From: GCA-002697625 sp002697625
GTDB taxonomy: Bacteria > Bacteroidota > Bacteroidia > Flavobacteriales > BACL11
DNA length: 43,171 nucleotides
NCBI GenBank assembly: GCA_964004625.1
Contig: CAXFOB010000009.1
Span: 1 to 43,171, forward strand
Reading direction: 5' to 3'
Shown: positions 33,321 through 42,510 of the stretch, piece after piece
How positions within the stretch are numbered: position 1 is the stretch's first letter
Layout: each line of letters opens with the position of its first letter
Program-made: the position numbers and the translations under genes
The notes under the pieces: model-generated
The model's input: the letters and a program-made list of their open reading frames with translations, nothing else
What the model was told of the DNA's origin: nothing
Databases searched by the model: none

Positions 33321-34232
33321 ATGAAAAAAACCATACTCTTTATATCTTTATTGACCTTATGTTTTGGGGTTTCTAAAGCTCAACAAGTTCCACAATTTAG
33401 TCAAAACATGTTCAATAAACTAGCAAATAATCCAGGTTCTGCTGGTAGTTCTGATGCTATAAATGCGACTGTTTTGCACCGTTCTCAATGGATGGGTTTT
33501 GATGGATCTCCAACTACTTTCAATATAGCTATTGACGCTCCATTTGACATGTTGCATGGCGGACTTGGGTTAAATGTTGTTTCTGATGCAATTGGAGAGT
33601 ATCAGAATTTAGGATTGCAGTTGTCTTATGCTTTTAGAACAGATTTAGGATCTGGTCAACTTGGTGTTGGTGCTTCTGCAGGTATGTTTCAAAGTGGTTT
33701 GAACGGAGGGAATCTAAATCCTGCTGATCCAGGAGATGGATCTATTCCAACTGGAGAAGTGAGTGGTTCGGCTATGGACTATGGGGTGGGTATCTATTAT
33801 AATACTCAGGATGTATATTTCGGTCTTTCTTCTTTACATATTACAGAACCGTCTATTGAAAAAGATGATGGTGATATTGTAGAATTATCACGTCATTATT
33901 TTTTATTAGCTGGATATTATCATGAGATAAATCCTACATTATCTTTAAACCCGTCTATTTATTTAAAATCAGATGGTTCAACATCTCAATTGGATGTCAA
34001 TGCTAATCTTTTATACAATAATAGGATATGGGGAGGCGTTAGTTACAGGTTGGATGAAGGATTGGTTTTACTAACGGGTATGAATGTAAATAACGATTTA
34101 AGATTTGGACTTGCATATGATGTAGTTCTGAATAAGATACAAAATAACAGTATTGAGTTTATGTTAGGTTACAGCTTTAAGGTTGATTACGATAGACCAG
34201 TAAAAAGTTATAAAAATCCAAGATACTTATAA
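33321..34232 (+). CDS. porP: type IX secretion system membrane protein PorP/SprF family
   Basis: Outer-membrane beta-barrel-like protein of the T9SS. The 303-residue product has a signal peptide cleaved near Ala20 (CFGVSKAQ). The family start follows, QVPQFSQNMFNKLANNPGSAG, then LHRSQWMGFDGSPTTFNIAID and repeated amphipathic strands, with no C-terminal domain beyond the barrel. Bacteroidota carry several PorP/SprF paralogues, mostly paired with adhesins. Its place directly upstream of gldKLMN, as in the porPKLMN operon of Porphyromonas gingivalis, argues that this is the core copy. gldK follows about 36 bases downstream. Confidence 0.9.
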   Translation: MKKTILFISLLTLCFGVSKAQQVPQFSQNMFNKLANNPGSAGSSDAINATVLHRSQWMGFDGSPTTFNIAIDAPFDMLHGGLGLNVVSDAIGEYQNLGLQLSYAFRTDLGSGQLGVGASAGMFQSGLNGGNLNPADPGDGSIPTGEVSGSAMDYGVGIYYNTQDVYFGLSSLHITEPSIEKDDGDIVELSRHYFLLAGYYHEINPTLSLNPSIYLKSDGSTSQLDVNANLLYNNRIWGGVSYRLDEGLVLLTGMNVNNDLRFGLAYDVVLNKIQNNSIEFMLGYSFKVDYDRPVKSYKNPRYL

Positions 34233-34243
34233 AATTAAAAACC

Positions 34244-34259
34244 TTTCACTTAGGTGAAA
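34244..34259 (+). other. small hairpin in the porP-gldK gap
   Basis: TTTCAC and GTGAAA form a perfect 6-bp stem around a TTAG loop, just upstream of the gldK start. There is no T run, so it is not a terminator; it might affect translation initiation or processing between porP and gldK. Confidence 0.35.
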
Positions 34260-34268
34260 TTAAATAAA

Positions 34269-35588
34269 ATGAATATGAAAAAAATATTATTTTTAAGTTT
34301 AGTAGTTACTTTTTTGTTAAGTGGTTGTGCTGGTTCCGGAAACGGAGAATTAATTGGTGGAACTGAAAGATCAGTTTGGAACCCTACAGATCCTTATGGG
34401 ATGGTATTTATTCCACAGGGAAGTTTTATAATGGGCCCTTCAGATCAGGATGTCCCTTTTGCAAATGTTTCAACTAATCAAAGGGTTTCAGTTGGAGCTT
34501 TTTATATGGATGAAACTGAAATTACAAATAACGAGTATCGTCAGTTTGAAAGATGGGTTGTAGATTCGATGATCAGAACAGAAATGAAGTTATTTAAAAA
34601 TCGTAGGGGAGATACATTATTAAGTAACAGAGTTGTAAATGGAGATACCTTAAGAGTGATTGACTGGTCTGTTAGATTAAATGAAAATGATGAGGAATAT
34701 AAGTTTTTATACGACTCAATGTTTGTTAAAACTTATGTTGATGGAGCTCCAATAAAAGAAGAAGATAACTTTATATATAGATATGAAGAGTTAAATATTA
34801 GATCTCTTTCTCAATCTAACCAAAATGACGAGGAAGCAATTGATGATATGGATGGTTCTACCTATAGGGATAATTTTGCTATACAAAGGGAGGTGAAGAT
34901 ATACCCATCCACATTAGACTATCAGTCTGATTATGTATATGCAAATAATGAAACAGATGCTACTTTTAATTATGAACACGTAGCTCATGATGATTACCCT
35001 GTTGTTGGAATTACCTGGGAGCAAGCAAATGCTTTTTGTCATTGGAGAACTCATATTATGAATTCATACCTTAGATCTCATAACGAACCATTGTTACCAG
35101 ACTTTAGACTTCCTACAGAAACCGAATGGGAGTATGCTGCAAGAGGAGGTTTGGATGTTTCCCCATATCCGTGGGGAGGTCCATATACAAGAAATATGAA
35201 AGGATGTTTCTTGGCAAATTTTAAACCATTAAGAGGAAATTATGTTGCGGATGGAGGTTTAAAAGCTATTAAAGTAAAGCAATATAACCCTAACAACTAT
35301 GGTTTATATGATATGGCTGGTAACGTTGCAGAATGGACGTCTACTGTATTTGATGAAACATCAACTTCATATTCTCATGATATGAATTCTGATAACTCTT
35401 ATATGTCTACAGACTCTGATGAAGATGTATTAAAGAGAAAAGTTATTAGAGGTGGGTCTTGGAAAGATATTTCATATTTCATCCAAAATTCTACTCGAAC
35501 TTATGAATATGATGACGTTTCGACTTCTTATATAGGATTCAGATGTGTGATGGATTTCTTAGGAAGAGATAAGAAAGATTTTCAATAA
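34269..35588 (+). CDS. gldK: T9SS ring lipoprotein GldK (PorK)
   Basis: Outer-membrane lipoprotein that forms, with GldN, the periplasmic ring of the T9SS. From ATG 34269 it has 439 residues with a lipoprotein signal ending LLSGC, lipidated at Cys20. The body is a formylglycine-generating-enzyme/sulfatase-modifying-factor fold: MVFIPQGSFIMGPSD near 45, DETEITNNEYRQF, LPTETEWEYAARGG near 279, YDMAGNVAEW near 350, IRGGSW near 393 and a final GFRCVM. An ATG at 34275 and a GTG at 34254 are alternative starts; the GTG lies in the preceding hairpin. Second gene of the porP-gldKLMN operon. Confidence 0.93.
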   Translation: MNMKKILFLSLVVTFLLSGCAGSGNGELIGGTERSVWNPTDPYGMVFIPQGSFIMGPSDQDVPFANVSTNQRVSVGAFYMDETEITNNEYRQFERWVVDSMIRTEMKLFKNRRGDTLLSNRVVNGDTLRVIDWSVRLNENDEEYKFLYDSMFVKTYVDGAPIKEEDNFIYRYEELNIRSLSQSNQNDEEAIDDMDGSTYRDNFAIQREVKIYPSTLDYQSDYVYANNETDATFNYEHVAHDDYPVVGITWEQANAFCHWRTHIMNSYLRSHNEPLLPDFRLPTETEWEYAARGGLDVSPYPWGGPYTRNMKGCFLANFKPLRGNYVADGGLKAIKVKQYNPNNYGLYDMAGNVAEWTSTVFDETSTSYSHDMNSDNSYMSTDSDEDVLKRKVIRGGSWKDISYFIQNSTRTYEYDDVSTSYIGFRCVMDFLGRDKKDFQ

Positions 35589-35621
35589 AAATTTAATTAA
35601 TAAAAACTAAACAAAAAACAA

Positions 35622-36272
35622 ATGGGATTAGAAAATATTACAGAAGCAAAATGGTACAAGGCTATGATGCCAAAACTTTATGGATGGGGTGCAGCCTTAG
35701 TAATTTTAGGAGCTTTATTTAAGATTGAACATTTTCCTGGAGCTTCAATAATGCTTATTATAGGATTAAGCACTGAAGCAATTATTTTCTTTTTCTCGGC
35801 TTTTGAAAAAACTCATGTTGATTATGAATGGGATAGGGTATATCCTATTTTAGGACATGATCATATGACTGATCCTGCAAATATGACTCCTGCTCAACAA
35901 TTAGATGACGCTCTAGAAAAAGCAAAAATTGATAATGAACTTGTAGAAAGTTTAAATGAAGGATTAAGAGCTTTTGGAGAAGCTTCTACTCAATTAAATG
36001 AAACAATCTCTGCAGCTTCAGGAATATCTGAATATAACAATCAGATTCAGGAAGGAGTGAAGAATATGAATGCATTAAATTCATTATACGAATTGCAATT
36101 ACAAGCTTCTAATCAACAGATGGAGGCAACAACTATCTTCTTACAGAATTTACAATCTTCTGTTGAAGATTCTAAGAAATTCCAAGAACAGGTTTCTCAA
36201 CTTGCGGTTAACTTAGAACAAATGAATAAAGTATATGGAAATATGCTTACCGCAATGAATCCTAACAAATAA
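35622..36272 (+). CDS. gldL: T9SS motor protein GldL (PorL)
   Basis: Inner-membrane proton-driven motor subunit, assembled as a pentamer around a GldM dimer. The 216-residue protein has two membrane helices (about residues 20-36 and 42-61) followed by a long cytoplasmic helical domain rich in Q, N and E. Aligning by eye to F. johnsoniae GldL, the functionally important polar residues are kept as Tyr20, Lys34, His37, Glu52 (middle of TM2, LSTEAIIFF) and Glu62. So the proton path looks intact. The loop between helices is a few residues shorter than in F. johnsoniae. The leader is A-rich (AACAAAAAACAA) with no Shine-Dalgarno. Confidence 0.94.
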   Translation: MGLENITEAKWYKAMMPKLYGWGAALVILGALFKIEHFPGASIMLIIGLSTEAIIFFFSAFEKTHVDYEWDRVYPILGHDHMTDPANMTPAQQLDDALEKAKIDNELVESLNEGLRAFGEASTQLNETISAASGISEYNNQIQEGVKNMNALNSLYELQLQASNQQMEATTIFLQNLQSSVEDSKKFQEQVSQLAVNLEQMNKVYGNMLTAMNPNK

Positions 36273-36305
36273 TCATTTATTTACTAACTAAAAATATAGA
36301 AAAAT

Positions 36306-38060
36306 ATGGCAAGTGGTAAATTGTCACCAAGACAAAAAATGATTAATATGATGTATTTAGTGCTTACAGCACTACTTGCATTAAATGTATCTAAAGAGGT
36401 GTTAAATTCTTTCTTTGAAGTTAATTTAGGTATTGTTAAAACTACTGAGGGTATACATAAAAAAAATATCGACACCTATGCTGGTTTCGAGGCTGCTAGC
36501 AATCAGGAAAAGGTAAAAAATTACAAGAATCTAGCGAATCGGGTAAAACCAATATCTTCTGAATTGGTAGAGAAGATACAAAAAATGAAGTATAGTCTTG
36601 TATTAAAGACAGATGGAGAAGTTTTTTTAGGTCAACACAAAGATTCACTAGGAGAAGAAATTAAAGATAATATTTTTGATGTTGAGTATGATTCATTAGT
36701 TTATACTGATAAAATAAAGAAAATTGCATACTTAGGAAGGAAAGATGCAAGACAAACTTCAGGAGAACTTTTTAATCCAGAAAACAAACCGAATTTAACT
36801 AGAATAGATGGAATTGGTGAGGCTACACATCTTAAGAATAAAATAGAGGAGTTTAGACAGCTATTATTATCTATTCTAAAAACAGCTGAAGACTCTAGTT
36901 GGATTGCTGCTGGTTCTTCAGATAAGTTAATTAGGGATATAAATAAAAACCTTAAAATAAAAGATGATAATGCTTATGGTGAGAAAGGAAATGAAGTAAC
37001 TTGGGAAAAATACAACTTTTATGATATGCCTGCTGTAGGAGCTTTAACTTTACTTTCAAAATGGCAAGCGGATGTTAAAAATATGGAAGCGGAAGTCATT
37101 TCTTTTTTAGCAAAAAACATTGATGCTAATTCATTGAAGTTTACATCTGCTATGGCTACTACAATTCCTTCCTCTAATTTTGTTTTAGTTGGAGATGAAT
37201 TTAAATCTAAAATATTTTTAACAGCTTTTGATGAAACAGCTAATCCAGAAATATTAATTGGAGATTATGATTCTTTACCAGATGGAACGTATCAGTTTAA
37301 AGGTGATCCAGAGGTTGTTCCTGTAGTTAATGGACAAGGTCAATATACTGTAAAAGGAACTAGAGTTGGTCCTCAAAATTACAAAGGGTTAATTAAGATT
37401 TTACAAGATGATGGAGATCAATATTATCCATTTAATGGAGAATATATAGTAGCTAATAAATCTTGGGCAGTATCGCCTACACAAATGAATGTTCTATACG
37501 CAAATGATATTGAAAACCCTATAAAGGTATCCGTTGCTGGTTATCAACCACAGGATATAAAAGTATCAATTAAATCTTCTGATGGTAGTTTACAAACTGT
37601 AAATAAAAAGAAAGGAGAATACATTGTAAAACCTTTACAGTCTAGAGTTGGAAAAGAGGTGGAAATTTCTGTATCAGTTATAAATAGAGAAGGTCGAACA
37701 CAATCTATAGGTAAGTCTGTTTTTAGAGTTAAAAATGTACCTGGACAGACGATTAACGCAAGATATTCTTCTGGACAATATGGAAAAAACAAAGTTCTTG
37801 CAAACTCATTCTCGAGTAAGATTAAAGACTTTGATTTTCCTATTAAATTTTCAGTGTCAGAGTTTACTGTTGTGTGCATTGGATCCAAGAGAGTGGAGAA
37901 AAAAGTGAAAGGTTACAAATTATCTGAAGCCGCCAAAGTAGAAATTAATAAATTAGAAAAAGGTCAAACTGTATTATTTAAAGATTTTGTTGTAAGACAA
38001 AAAGGAGTTCCTTCCTATTTAGATAGACCTAAAGATATGTTTGAATTAATAATTGAATAA
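36306..38060 (+). CDS. gldM: T9SS motor protein GldM (PorM)
   Basis: Inner-membrane-anchored periplasmic shaft that links the GldL motor to the GldK-GldN ring. The 584-residue product begins SGKLSPRQKMINMMYLVLTA, a signature N-terminus, with a single membrane helix (about 12-32, ending LLALNVSKEVLNSFFEVN). A long periplasmic part folds in known homologues into one helical and three beta domains; VVNGQGQYTVKGTRVGPQNY and ANKSWAVSPTQMNVLYA belong to these. It is longer than the roughly 515 residues of F. johnsoniae GldM and P. gingivalis PorM, with extra sequence spread through the helical region. gldN starts ten bases downstream. Confidence 0.94.
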   Translation: MASGKLSPRQKMINMMYLVLTALLALNVSKEVLNSFFEVNLGIVKTTEGIHKKNIDTYAGFEAASNQEKVKNYKNLANRVKPISSELVEKIQKMKYSLVLKTDGEVFLGQHKDSLGEEIKDNIFDVEYDSLVYTDKIKKIAYLGRKDARQTSGELFNPENKPNLTRIDGIGEATHLKNKIEEFRQLLLSILKTAEDSSWIAAGSSDKLIRDINKNLKIKDDNAYGEKGNEVTWEKYNFYDMPAVGALTLLSKWQADVKNMEAEVISFLAKNIDANSLKFTSAMATTIPSSNFVLVGDEFKSKIFLTAFDETANPEILIGDYDSLPDGTYQFKGDPEVVPVVNGQGQYTVKGTRVGPQNYKGLIKILQDDGDQYYPFNGEYIVANKSWAVSPTQMNVLYANDIENPIKVSVAGYQPQDIKVSIKSSDGSLQTVNKKKGEYIVKPLQSRVGKEVEISVSVINREGRTQSIGKSVFRVKNVPGQTINARYSSGQYGKNKVLANSFSSKIKDFDFPIKFSVSEFTVVCIGSKRVEKKVKGYKLSEAAKVEINKLEKGQTVLFKDFVVRQKGVPSYLDRPKDMFELIIE

Positions 38061-38070
38061 AATTATAATT

Positions 38071-38988
38071 ATGAAAAAAATAAATAAATTAACTTGGATA
38101 TTGATGTTGTGTCCTTTTTTATCTGTTTCGCAGGTATTAGAACCTTTACAGGATCAACCTGATGACATTATCAATGGTGCATATAAAAAAGAGCATAATC
38201 AACAAAAAGAAGAAGCCTATGCTTACCCAGTAATTAATGAGAAAGATATTGTTTGGTCAAGAACTATTTGGAGAGAGATTGACTTAAGACAAAAAATTAA
38301 TCATCATTTTTATTTTCCTGCAATTACAGATAGAAGTCATTTAAACGTAGAAAAAATGAGTTTAATTGATGTAATTATGGAGGCTATTCAGAGTGATATG
38401 AGTTATAGAGTTTTTAAGGCAGAACAGAATGCTAAAGCTGGTAATGAGTTTAAATATGGGGAACTTACAATGCAGGAGAAAATGGCTCTAGGAAAGAATG
38501 CTGATTTAATTGAAACTAGATTAGATGAATACGGAGATCCTGTTTTTGATGAAGCTGGTAATGTACTTTACGATACTATTAAAGGGAAAGAATTTGACAG
38601 AACTAATGTGAAGAAATGGAAAGTAAAAGAAGAGTGGTTCTTTGATAAACATAGATCCAAGATGTCTACAAGAATTATAGGTCTGTGTCCTGTTATGGAA
38701 ATTCCTGATGAGGATTATAGAGAGGAAGATATGTTTTGGATTTATTTTCCAGATTACAGAAGTTTATTAGTACAAACTAAAGTAGCAAATTTCACAAAGA
38801 ATAATGCACAACAAAGGTCCTATTTAGGAATATTTGAAAAGCGAATGTTTGGTAGTAGAATTCTTCAAGAATCGAATATTATGAATAGATCCGTTACTGA
38901 TTATATGATAGGGTTAGATGCACTATTAGAATCTGAAAGAATAAAGGAAGAGATATTTAATATAGAACACGATATGTGGGAGTATTAA
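38071..38988 (+). CDS. gldN: T9SS ring protein GldN (PorN)
   Basis: Periplasmic partner of GldK in the outer-membrane-associated ring. From ATG 38071 it is 305 residues with a signal peptide ending near Ser20 (LCPFLSVSQ). Family blocks follow: DIVWSRTIWREIDLRQKINH, YFPAITDRSHLNV, IIGLCPVMEIPDEDYREED, MFWIYFPDYRSLL and a C-terminal IFEKRMFGSRILQESN. A TTG at 38053 overlapping gldM would only lengthen the signal peptide and is not preferred. Last gene of the operon, followed by a strong terminator. Confidence 0.93.
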   Translation: MKKINKLTWILMLCPFLSVSQVLEPLQDQPDDIINGAYKKEHNQQKEEAYAYPVINEKDIVWSRTIWREIDLRQKINHHFYFPAITDRSHLNVEKMSLIDVIMEAIQSDMSYRVFKAEQNAKAGNEFKYGELTMQEKMALGKNADLIETRLDEYGDPVFDEAGNVLYDTIKGKEFDRTNVKKWKVKEEWFFDKHRSKMSTRIIGLCPVMEIPDEDYREEDMFWIYFPDYRSLLVQTKVANFTKNNAQQRSYLGIFEKRMFGSRILQESNIMNRSVTDYMIGLDALLESERIKEEIFNIEHDMWEY

Positions 38989-39009
38989 TCCTAATATAAA
39001 GTAGTATAG

Positions 39010-39034
39010 AAAACCCCATTTAAATGGGGTTTTT
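39010..39034 (+). terminator. intrinsic terminator after gldN
   Basis: AAAACCCCATTT and its exact complement form a perfect palindrome (39010-39033) with a CCCC/GGGG core and a following T run, 21 bases after the gldN stop. It separates the T9SS operon from the polysaccharide genes, whose ATG follows at 39060. Confidence 0.9.
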
Positions 39035-39059
39035 ACTTTAATAATAATTAAATAAAATT

Positions 39060-39914
39060 ATGGATAAGGAATTAAGTTTAGAAAAATTGTTCTCGGACAT
39101 TATATTGTTTTTTATCAGAAATAAATTAATGATTATATCAATTACTTTATCAGGTGTTATTTCAGTAATTTTATTTCAGAAACTGAAACCTGCATATTTT
39201 CAGACAACAGCAATTGCCACCTCTGGTGTAGCGGCTTACGAACGGTTTGAAGATGAGGATATTCTAAATCAAAGAACGGCTATTAACATTATTAACACTC
39301 TTCAAGTAGATGTAAGGAAAGAAGATTATGAAGCACTTTCATCAAAGTTGAAAATAACTCTTGAGGAAGCGTCTCAAATTAAGTATATTGAAGCTGAACA
39401 GATATTTAGAGAAGATCATGATGATAAGAAACATAATACACCTAAGTTTTCGATTAGTTTATTAGTAAGAAATAATTCGCTCATTACAACCATACAAGAT
39501 GGTATTATTAGTTATTTTAATGACAATGATTACATAAAAAATTATAAAAAGATTTATAATTTAACTAATGATGAGATAATAAAGTCTATTGATAATGAAA
39601 TCTCTGAATTACGATTATTAAGGAATAATTCAAATTCAGCTATAGATTTTAGCACTAATACTATTTTATCTTCTAGAGATGAAATGGATATTCAGAATCA
39701 GATAATTGATTTAAAGCATAAAAGATCAATAATAATAACCAACAATAAAATGCTCAGCCCTATTGCTTTTGTCGAAAATTTCACTCAAACTACAATAGAG
39801 GAGAGAGAAGTAGTTGTATGGGGAACAGCAATTGGATTTTTGTCTTTTATATTATCGATTATTATATCAATAGTAAGAGAAGTAAAACAAAAAGCACTTA
39901 AACAAGTAGATTAA
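39060..39914 (+). CDS. Wzz-like polysaccharide chain-length determinant protein
   Basis: Inner-membrane protein with the topology of a polysaccharide co-polymerase. The 284 residues have an N-terminal cytoplasmic stretch, TM1 at about 17-40 (LFFIRNKLMIISITLSGV) and a periplasmic helical region with two long charged helices. TM2 lies near the C-terminus at about 253-273 (VWGTAIGFLSFILSIIISIV) and a short basic tail ends the protein. There is no tyrosine-kinase domain. Such proteins set O-antigen or capsule chain length with a Wzy polymerase. It abuts ugd with no intervening base and lies upstream of a flippase and a polymerase-like gene, which supports the role. Sequence motifs are weak, so the call leans on topology and context. 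Confidence 0.72.
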   Translation: MDKELSLEKLFSDIILFFIRNKLMIISITLSGVISVILFQKLKPAYFQTTAIATSGVAAYERFEDEDILNQRTAINIINTLQVDVRKEDYEALSSKLKITLEEASQIKYIEAEQIFREDHDDKKHNTPKFSISLLVRNNSLITTIQDGIISYFNDNDYIKNYKKIYNLTNDEIIKSIDNEISELRLLRNNSNSAIDFSTNTILSSRDEMDIQNQIIDLKHKRSIIITNNKMLSPIAFVENFTQTTIEEREVVVWGTAIGFLSFILSIIISIVREVKQKALKQVD

Positions 39915-41234
39915 ATGAAAGTAGGAGTTATTGGTTCGGGATATGTGGGACTAGTTGCAGCAGCATGTTTCGCAGAAATGGGAAATAAAGTTATCTGTGT
40001 AGATGTCGACAAGAAAAAGATTGCAAATCTTAAAAAAGGTGTTGTTCCTATATATGAACCAGGTATTGAGCCTTTAGTATTGGATAATCAGAAGAAAGGA
40101 ACATTGTTTTTCACAACAGATATAAGAGATGCATTAGATGAAGCTAATATTGTTTTTATTGCTGTTGGAACTCCTATGGGTGATGACGGATCTGCAGATT
40201 TAAAATTTGTATTAAAAGTAGCAGAAGATATTGGAAACAATATGTCTCACCATATGATTGTTGTAGATAAAAGTACAGTTCCTGTAGGTACTGCTGATTT
40301 AGTGAAGGAGAGAATTCAAGAGACTTTAAACCGTAATAACAGTCAGTTAACTTTTGATGTTGTATCAAACCCTGAGTTCTTGAAAGAAGGAGCTGCAATA
40401 GATGATTTTATGAGACCAGATAGAGTAGTGGTAGGAGCGGATAATAATGCATCTATGATAGTTATGAAAGAGTTATATGCTCCTTTCACTTTTAATCATG
40501 ATAGGTTTATTGGTATGGATATACGATCTGCAGAAATGACTAAATATGCTGCGAATGCAATGTTGGCAACAAAAATATCATTTATTAATGAAATGGCAAA
40601 TATCTGTGAACATGTTGGTGCTGATATTAATCAAGTAAGAATTGGTATAGGTTCCGATAAAAGAATAGGATATCAATTTATATATCCAGGTTGTGGTTAT
40701 GGAGGTAGTTGCTTCCCAAAAGATGTAAAAGCACTTATTAATATCGCACATAATAGTGGATACACCGCTCAACTTATTTCTTCTGTTGAAAAAGTGAATA
40801 ACCATCAAAAGAATATATTATTTAAGAAGGTTGTTCAGAAATTTGGTAATGACTTAAAGGGAAAGAGGTTTGCAATTTGGGGACTGTCGTTTAAACCAGG
40901 AACAGATGACATGAGAGAAGCTCCTTCTATTAACTTGATTAATTCCATTGTAGAAAATGGAGGAGAGGTTTATGCATATGATCCTAAGGCCAGTGAACAA
41001 GCAAGATACTATTTAAAAGATATTGATGTAAATTATTGTTCAGATAAATACTCTGCTCTTAAAAATGCGGATGCTGTAATATTAGTTACAGAGTGGAAAG
41101 AATTTAGGTCTCCAGACTTTAATAAGATGAGTGATTTAATGAGCCAGCAAGTATTTATTGATGGAAGAAATCAATTTTCAAAAGATCAAATTGAAAGTAA
41201 GGGGTTTGAGTATTTTCAAATTGGTGTAAAATAA
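39915..41234 (+). CDS. ugd: UDP-glucose 6-dehydrogenase
   Basis: Cytoplasmic NAD-dependent four-electron dehydrogenase that makes UDP-glucuronate for surface polysaccharide. Of 439 residues, the Rossmann start is GVIGSGYVGLVAAACFAEMG (about 4-23). VGTPMGDDGSADL and KSTVPVGTADLVKE follow, with NPEFLKEGAAIDDFMRPDR for substrate binding. The catalytic Cys266 is in GYGGSCFPKD, and the C-terminal domain has GLSFKPGTDDMREAPS. The GSCFPKD form favours UDP-glucose over UDP-HexNAc dehydrogenases, which use a different cysteine loop. It begins immediately after the Wzz-like stop. Confidence 0.93.
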   Translation: MKVGVIGSGYVGLVAAACFAEMGNKVICVDVDKKKIANLKKGVVPIYEPGIEPLVLDNQKKGTLFFTTDIRDALDEANIVFIAVGTPMGDDGSADLKFVLKVAEDIGNNMSHHMIVVDKSTVPVGTADLVKERIQETLNRNNSQLTFDVVSNPEFLKEGAAIDDFMRPDRVVVGADNNASMIVMKELYAPFTFNHDRFIGMDIRSAEMTKYAANAMLATKISFINEMANICEHVGADINQVRIGIGSDKRIGYQFIYPGCGYGGSCFPKDVKALINIAHNSGYTAQLISSVEKVNNHQKNILFKKVVQKFGNDLKGKRFAIWGLSFKPGTDDMREAPSINLINSIVENGGEVYAYDPKASEQARYYLKDIDVNYCSDKYSALKNADAVILVTEWKEFRSPDFNKMSDLMSQQVFIDGRNQFSKDQIESKGFEYFQIGVK

Positions 41235-41238
41235 TATC

Positions 41239-42510
41239 ATGAAATTCCGAAAAGCACTTAAGTCTAATTCGGTAAAGGATTTTTCAAGTTTATTTTTTTC
41301 AAATATTTTACAAAAAGTATTTGGTTTAGTCAGAGAACCTATTGTGGCGTTCTTTTTTGGATCTTCATTATTATATGCAAACTATCTTTTATTGCGTACT
41401 ATAGCGGATTTCTTTTCACAATTTACAGTAGGAAATGCTTTAAAGGCAAATTTACTGCCAAAATTTACTAAAGTGTATGAGAAGTATAAAGATGTATCCT
41501 TTGGAAAAGTATTATCTTTTTCTAAAAGGACAATGCTTCTATTGTTTGTCTTAAGTCAGATAGTGCAGTTTGCTATAATCTGGTATTTAGATAGTGATTA
41601 TACTCTTTTACTCGTGATAATTTCAGTGTTGTTAAGTATAAGTATATGTTTTAATTTTTTAAATTCAATTTATCTGACAATAATGCAAGCAGAAGCAAAA
41701 TTCGTTTCTTATTCTATCGCAACAACACTTAATTCTTTTTTAGTAGCAGTTTTTATATATCCTTTAACCTTTTTATTTAATGTATTTGGATTAGTAATAA
41801 GCAGACTAATTGGTATTCTTTCTTTAACAGTGGCATATGTAGTTCCAATGAATAAGAAGAAAGATGGTTTTGATGTTCCAATTTCTAGTAGAGATCTGAA
41901 TGTTTCAACTTTAATCTTAGGAAATTTTGCAAATATTATTATTATCTCTTCTCGTTTAGTTTCGGGTTCTGACGGTGGTATTTCTATTACATACTATACT
42001 TATTCTGTTTTTATTTTAAATGCATTATTAACTGCAGTAGTAGGTAATATTAGTACTCTTCTTTTAAGAAAAGTTTCCATAAACAAGAATAGCATGTTTA
42101 TGTTGTATTCTTTATTAACTTCTTTAGTTGTCGGATTTGGATTAGTTCTTGGTTTAGAATTTTATGGATACGAATTGATAAAACTCATCTACATGAGAGG
42201 AGAGTTTAATTTAGAAGATGTGAAGAATACTACTATGTTTATTCAGAATTTAAGTTATGCTTTTGTGTTAATCTTTATTGCTACTAATTTATTTCAGCCA
42301 TTCTTCTCATTACCAATTGATTCTAGTAGAAAAGTGAGAAGGAATATATCGATAATATTTGTAGTAACTCTTTTACTAGGATTTATTTTTTCATTAGGTT
42401 CAGATATTTCTGTAGAAAAGGAGTCTATTATAATGATTTATTCATCATCAATTATAAGTGTTTTATTGTCATCTTATTCTTATCTTTATTATTTAAAACA
42501 GAGCAAATAG
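41239..42510 (+). CDS. MurJ/MviN-like lipid-linked oligosaccharide flippase (MOP superfamily)
   Basis: Polytopic membrane protein of 423 residues with about 12 hydrophobic spans. Features resemble the MurJ branch of the MOP superfamily: an N-terminal LQKVFGLVREPIVAFFFGSS, then FFSQFTVGNALKANLLPKF (compare the MurJ segment that follows TM2) and, late in the protein, LIKLIYMRGEFNLEDV, close to the MurJ loop containing RGxF. It is shorter than housekeeping MurJ (about 500 residues), lacking the last two helices. Since it sits between ugd and an EpsG-like gene, export of a surface polysaccharide repeat unit is more likely than lipid II; that is inference. Wzx-type naming would be equally acceptable. 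Confidence 0.72.
   Translation: MKFRKALKSNSVKDFSSLFFSNILQKVFGLVREPIVAFFFGSSLLYANYLLLRTIADFFSQFTVGNALKANLLPKFTKVYEKYKDVSFGKVLSFSKRTMLLLFVLSQIVQFAIIWYLDSDYTLLLVIISVLLSISICFNFLNSIYLTIMQAEAKFVSYSIATTLNSFLVAVFIYPLTFLFNVFGLVISRLIGILSLTVAYVVPMNKKKDGFDVPISSRDLNVSTLILGNFANIIIISSRLVSGSDGGISITYYTYSVFILNALLTAVVGNISTLLLRKVSINKNSMFMLYSLLTSLVVGFGLVLGLEFYGYELIKLIYMRGEFNLEDVKNTTMFIQNLSYAFVLIFIATNLFQPFFSLPIDSSRKVRRNISIIFVVTLLLGFIFSLGSDISVEKESIIMIYSSSIISVLLSSYSYLYYLKQSK

Noticed and set aside
38053..38070. TTG start for GldN overlapping gldM
   Set aside because: It lengthens the signal peptide without benefit; ATG 38071 gives a standard signal sequence.
38989..39059. Separate promoter for the polysaccharide genes
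   Set aside because: After the terminator only about 25 A/T-rich bases remain. TACTTTAA at 39035-39042 is a poor -7 match, so no promoter is called.
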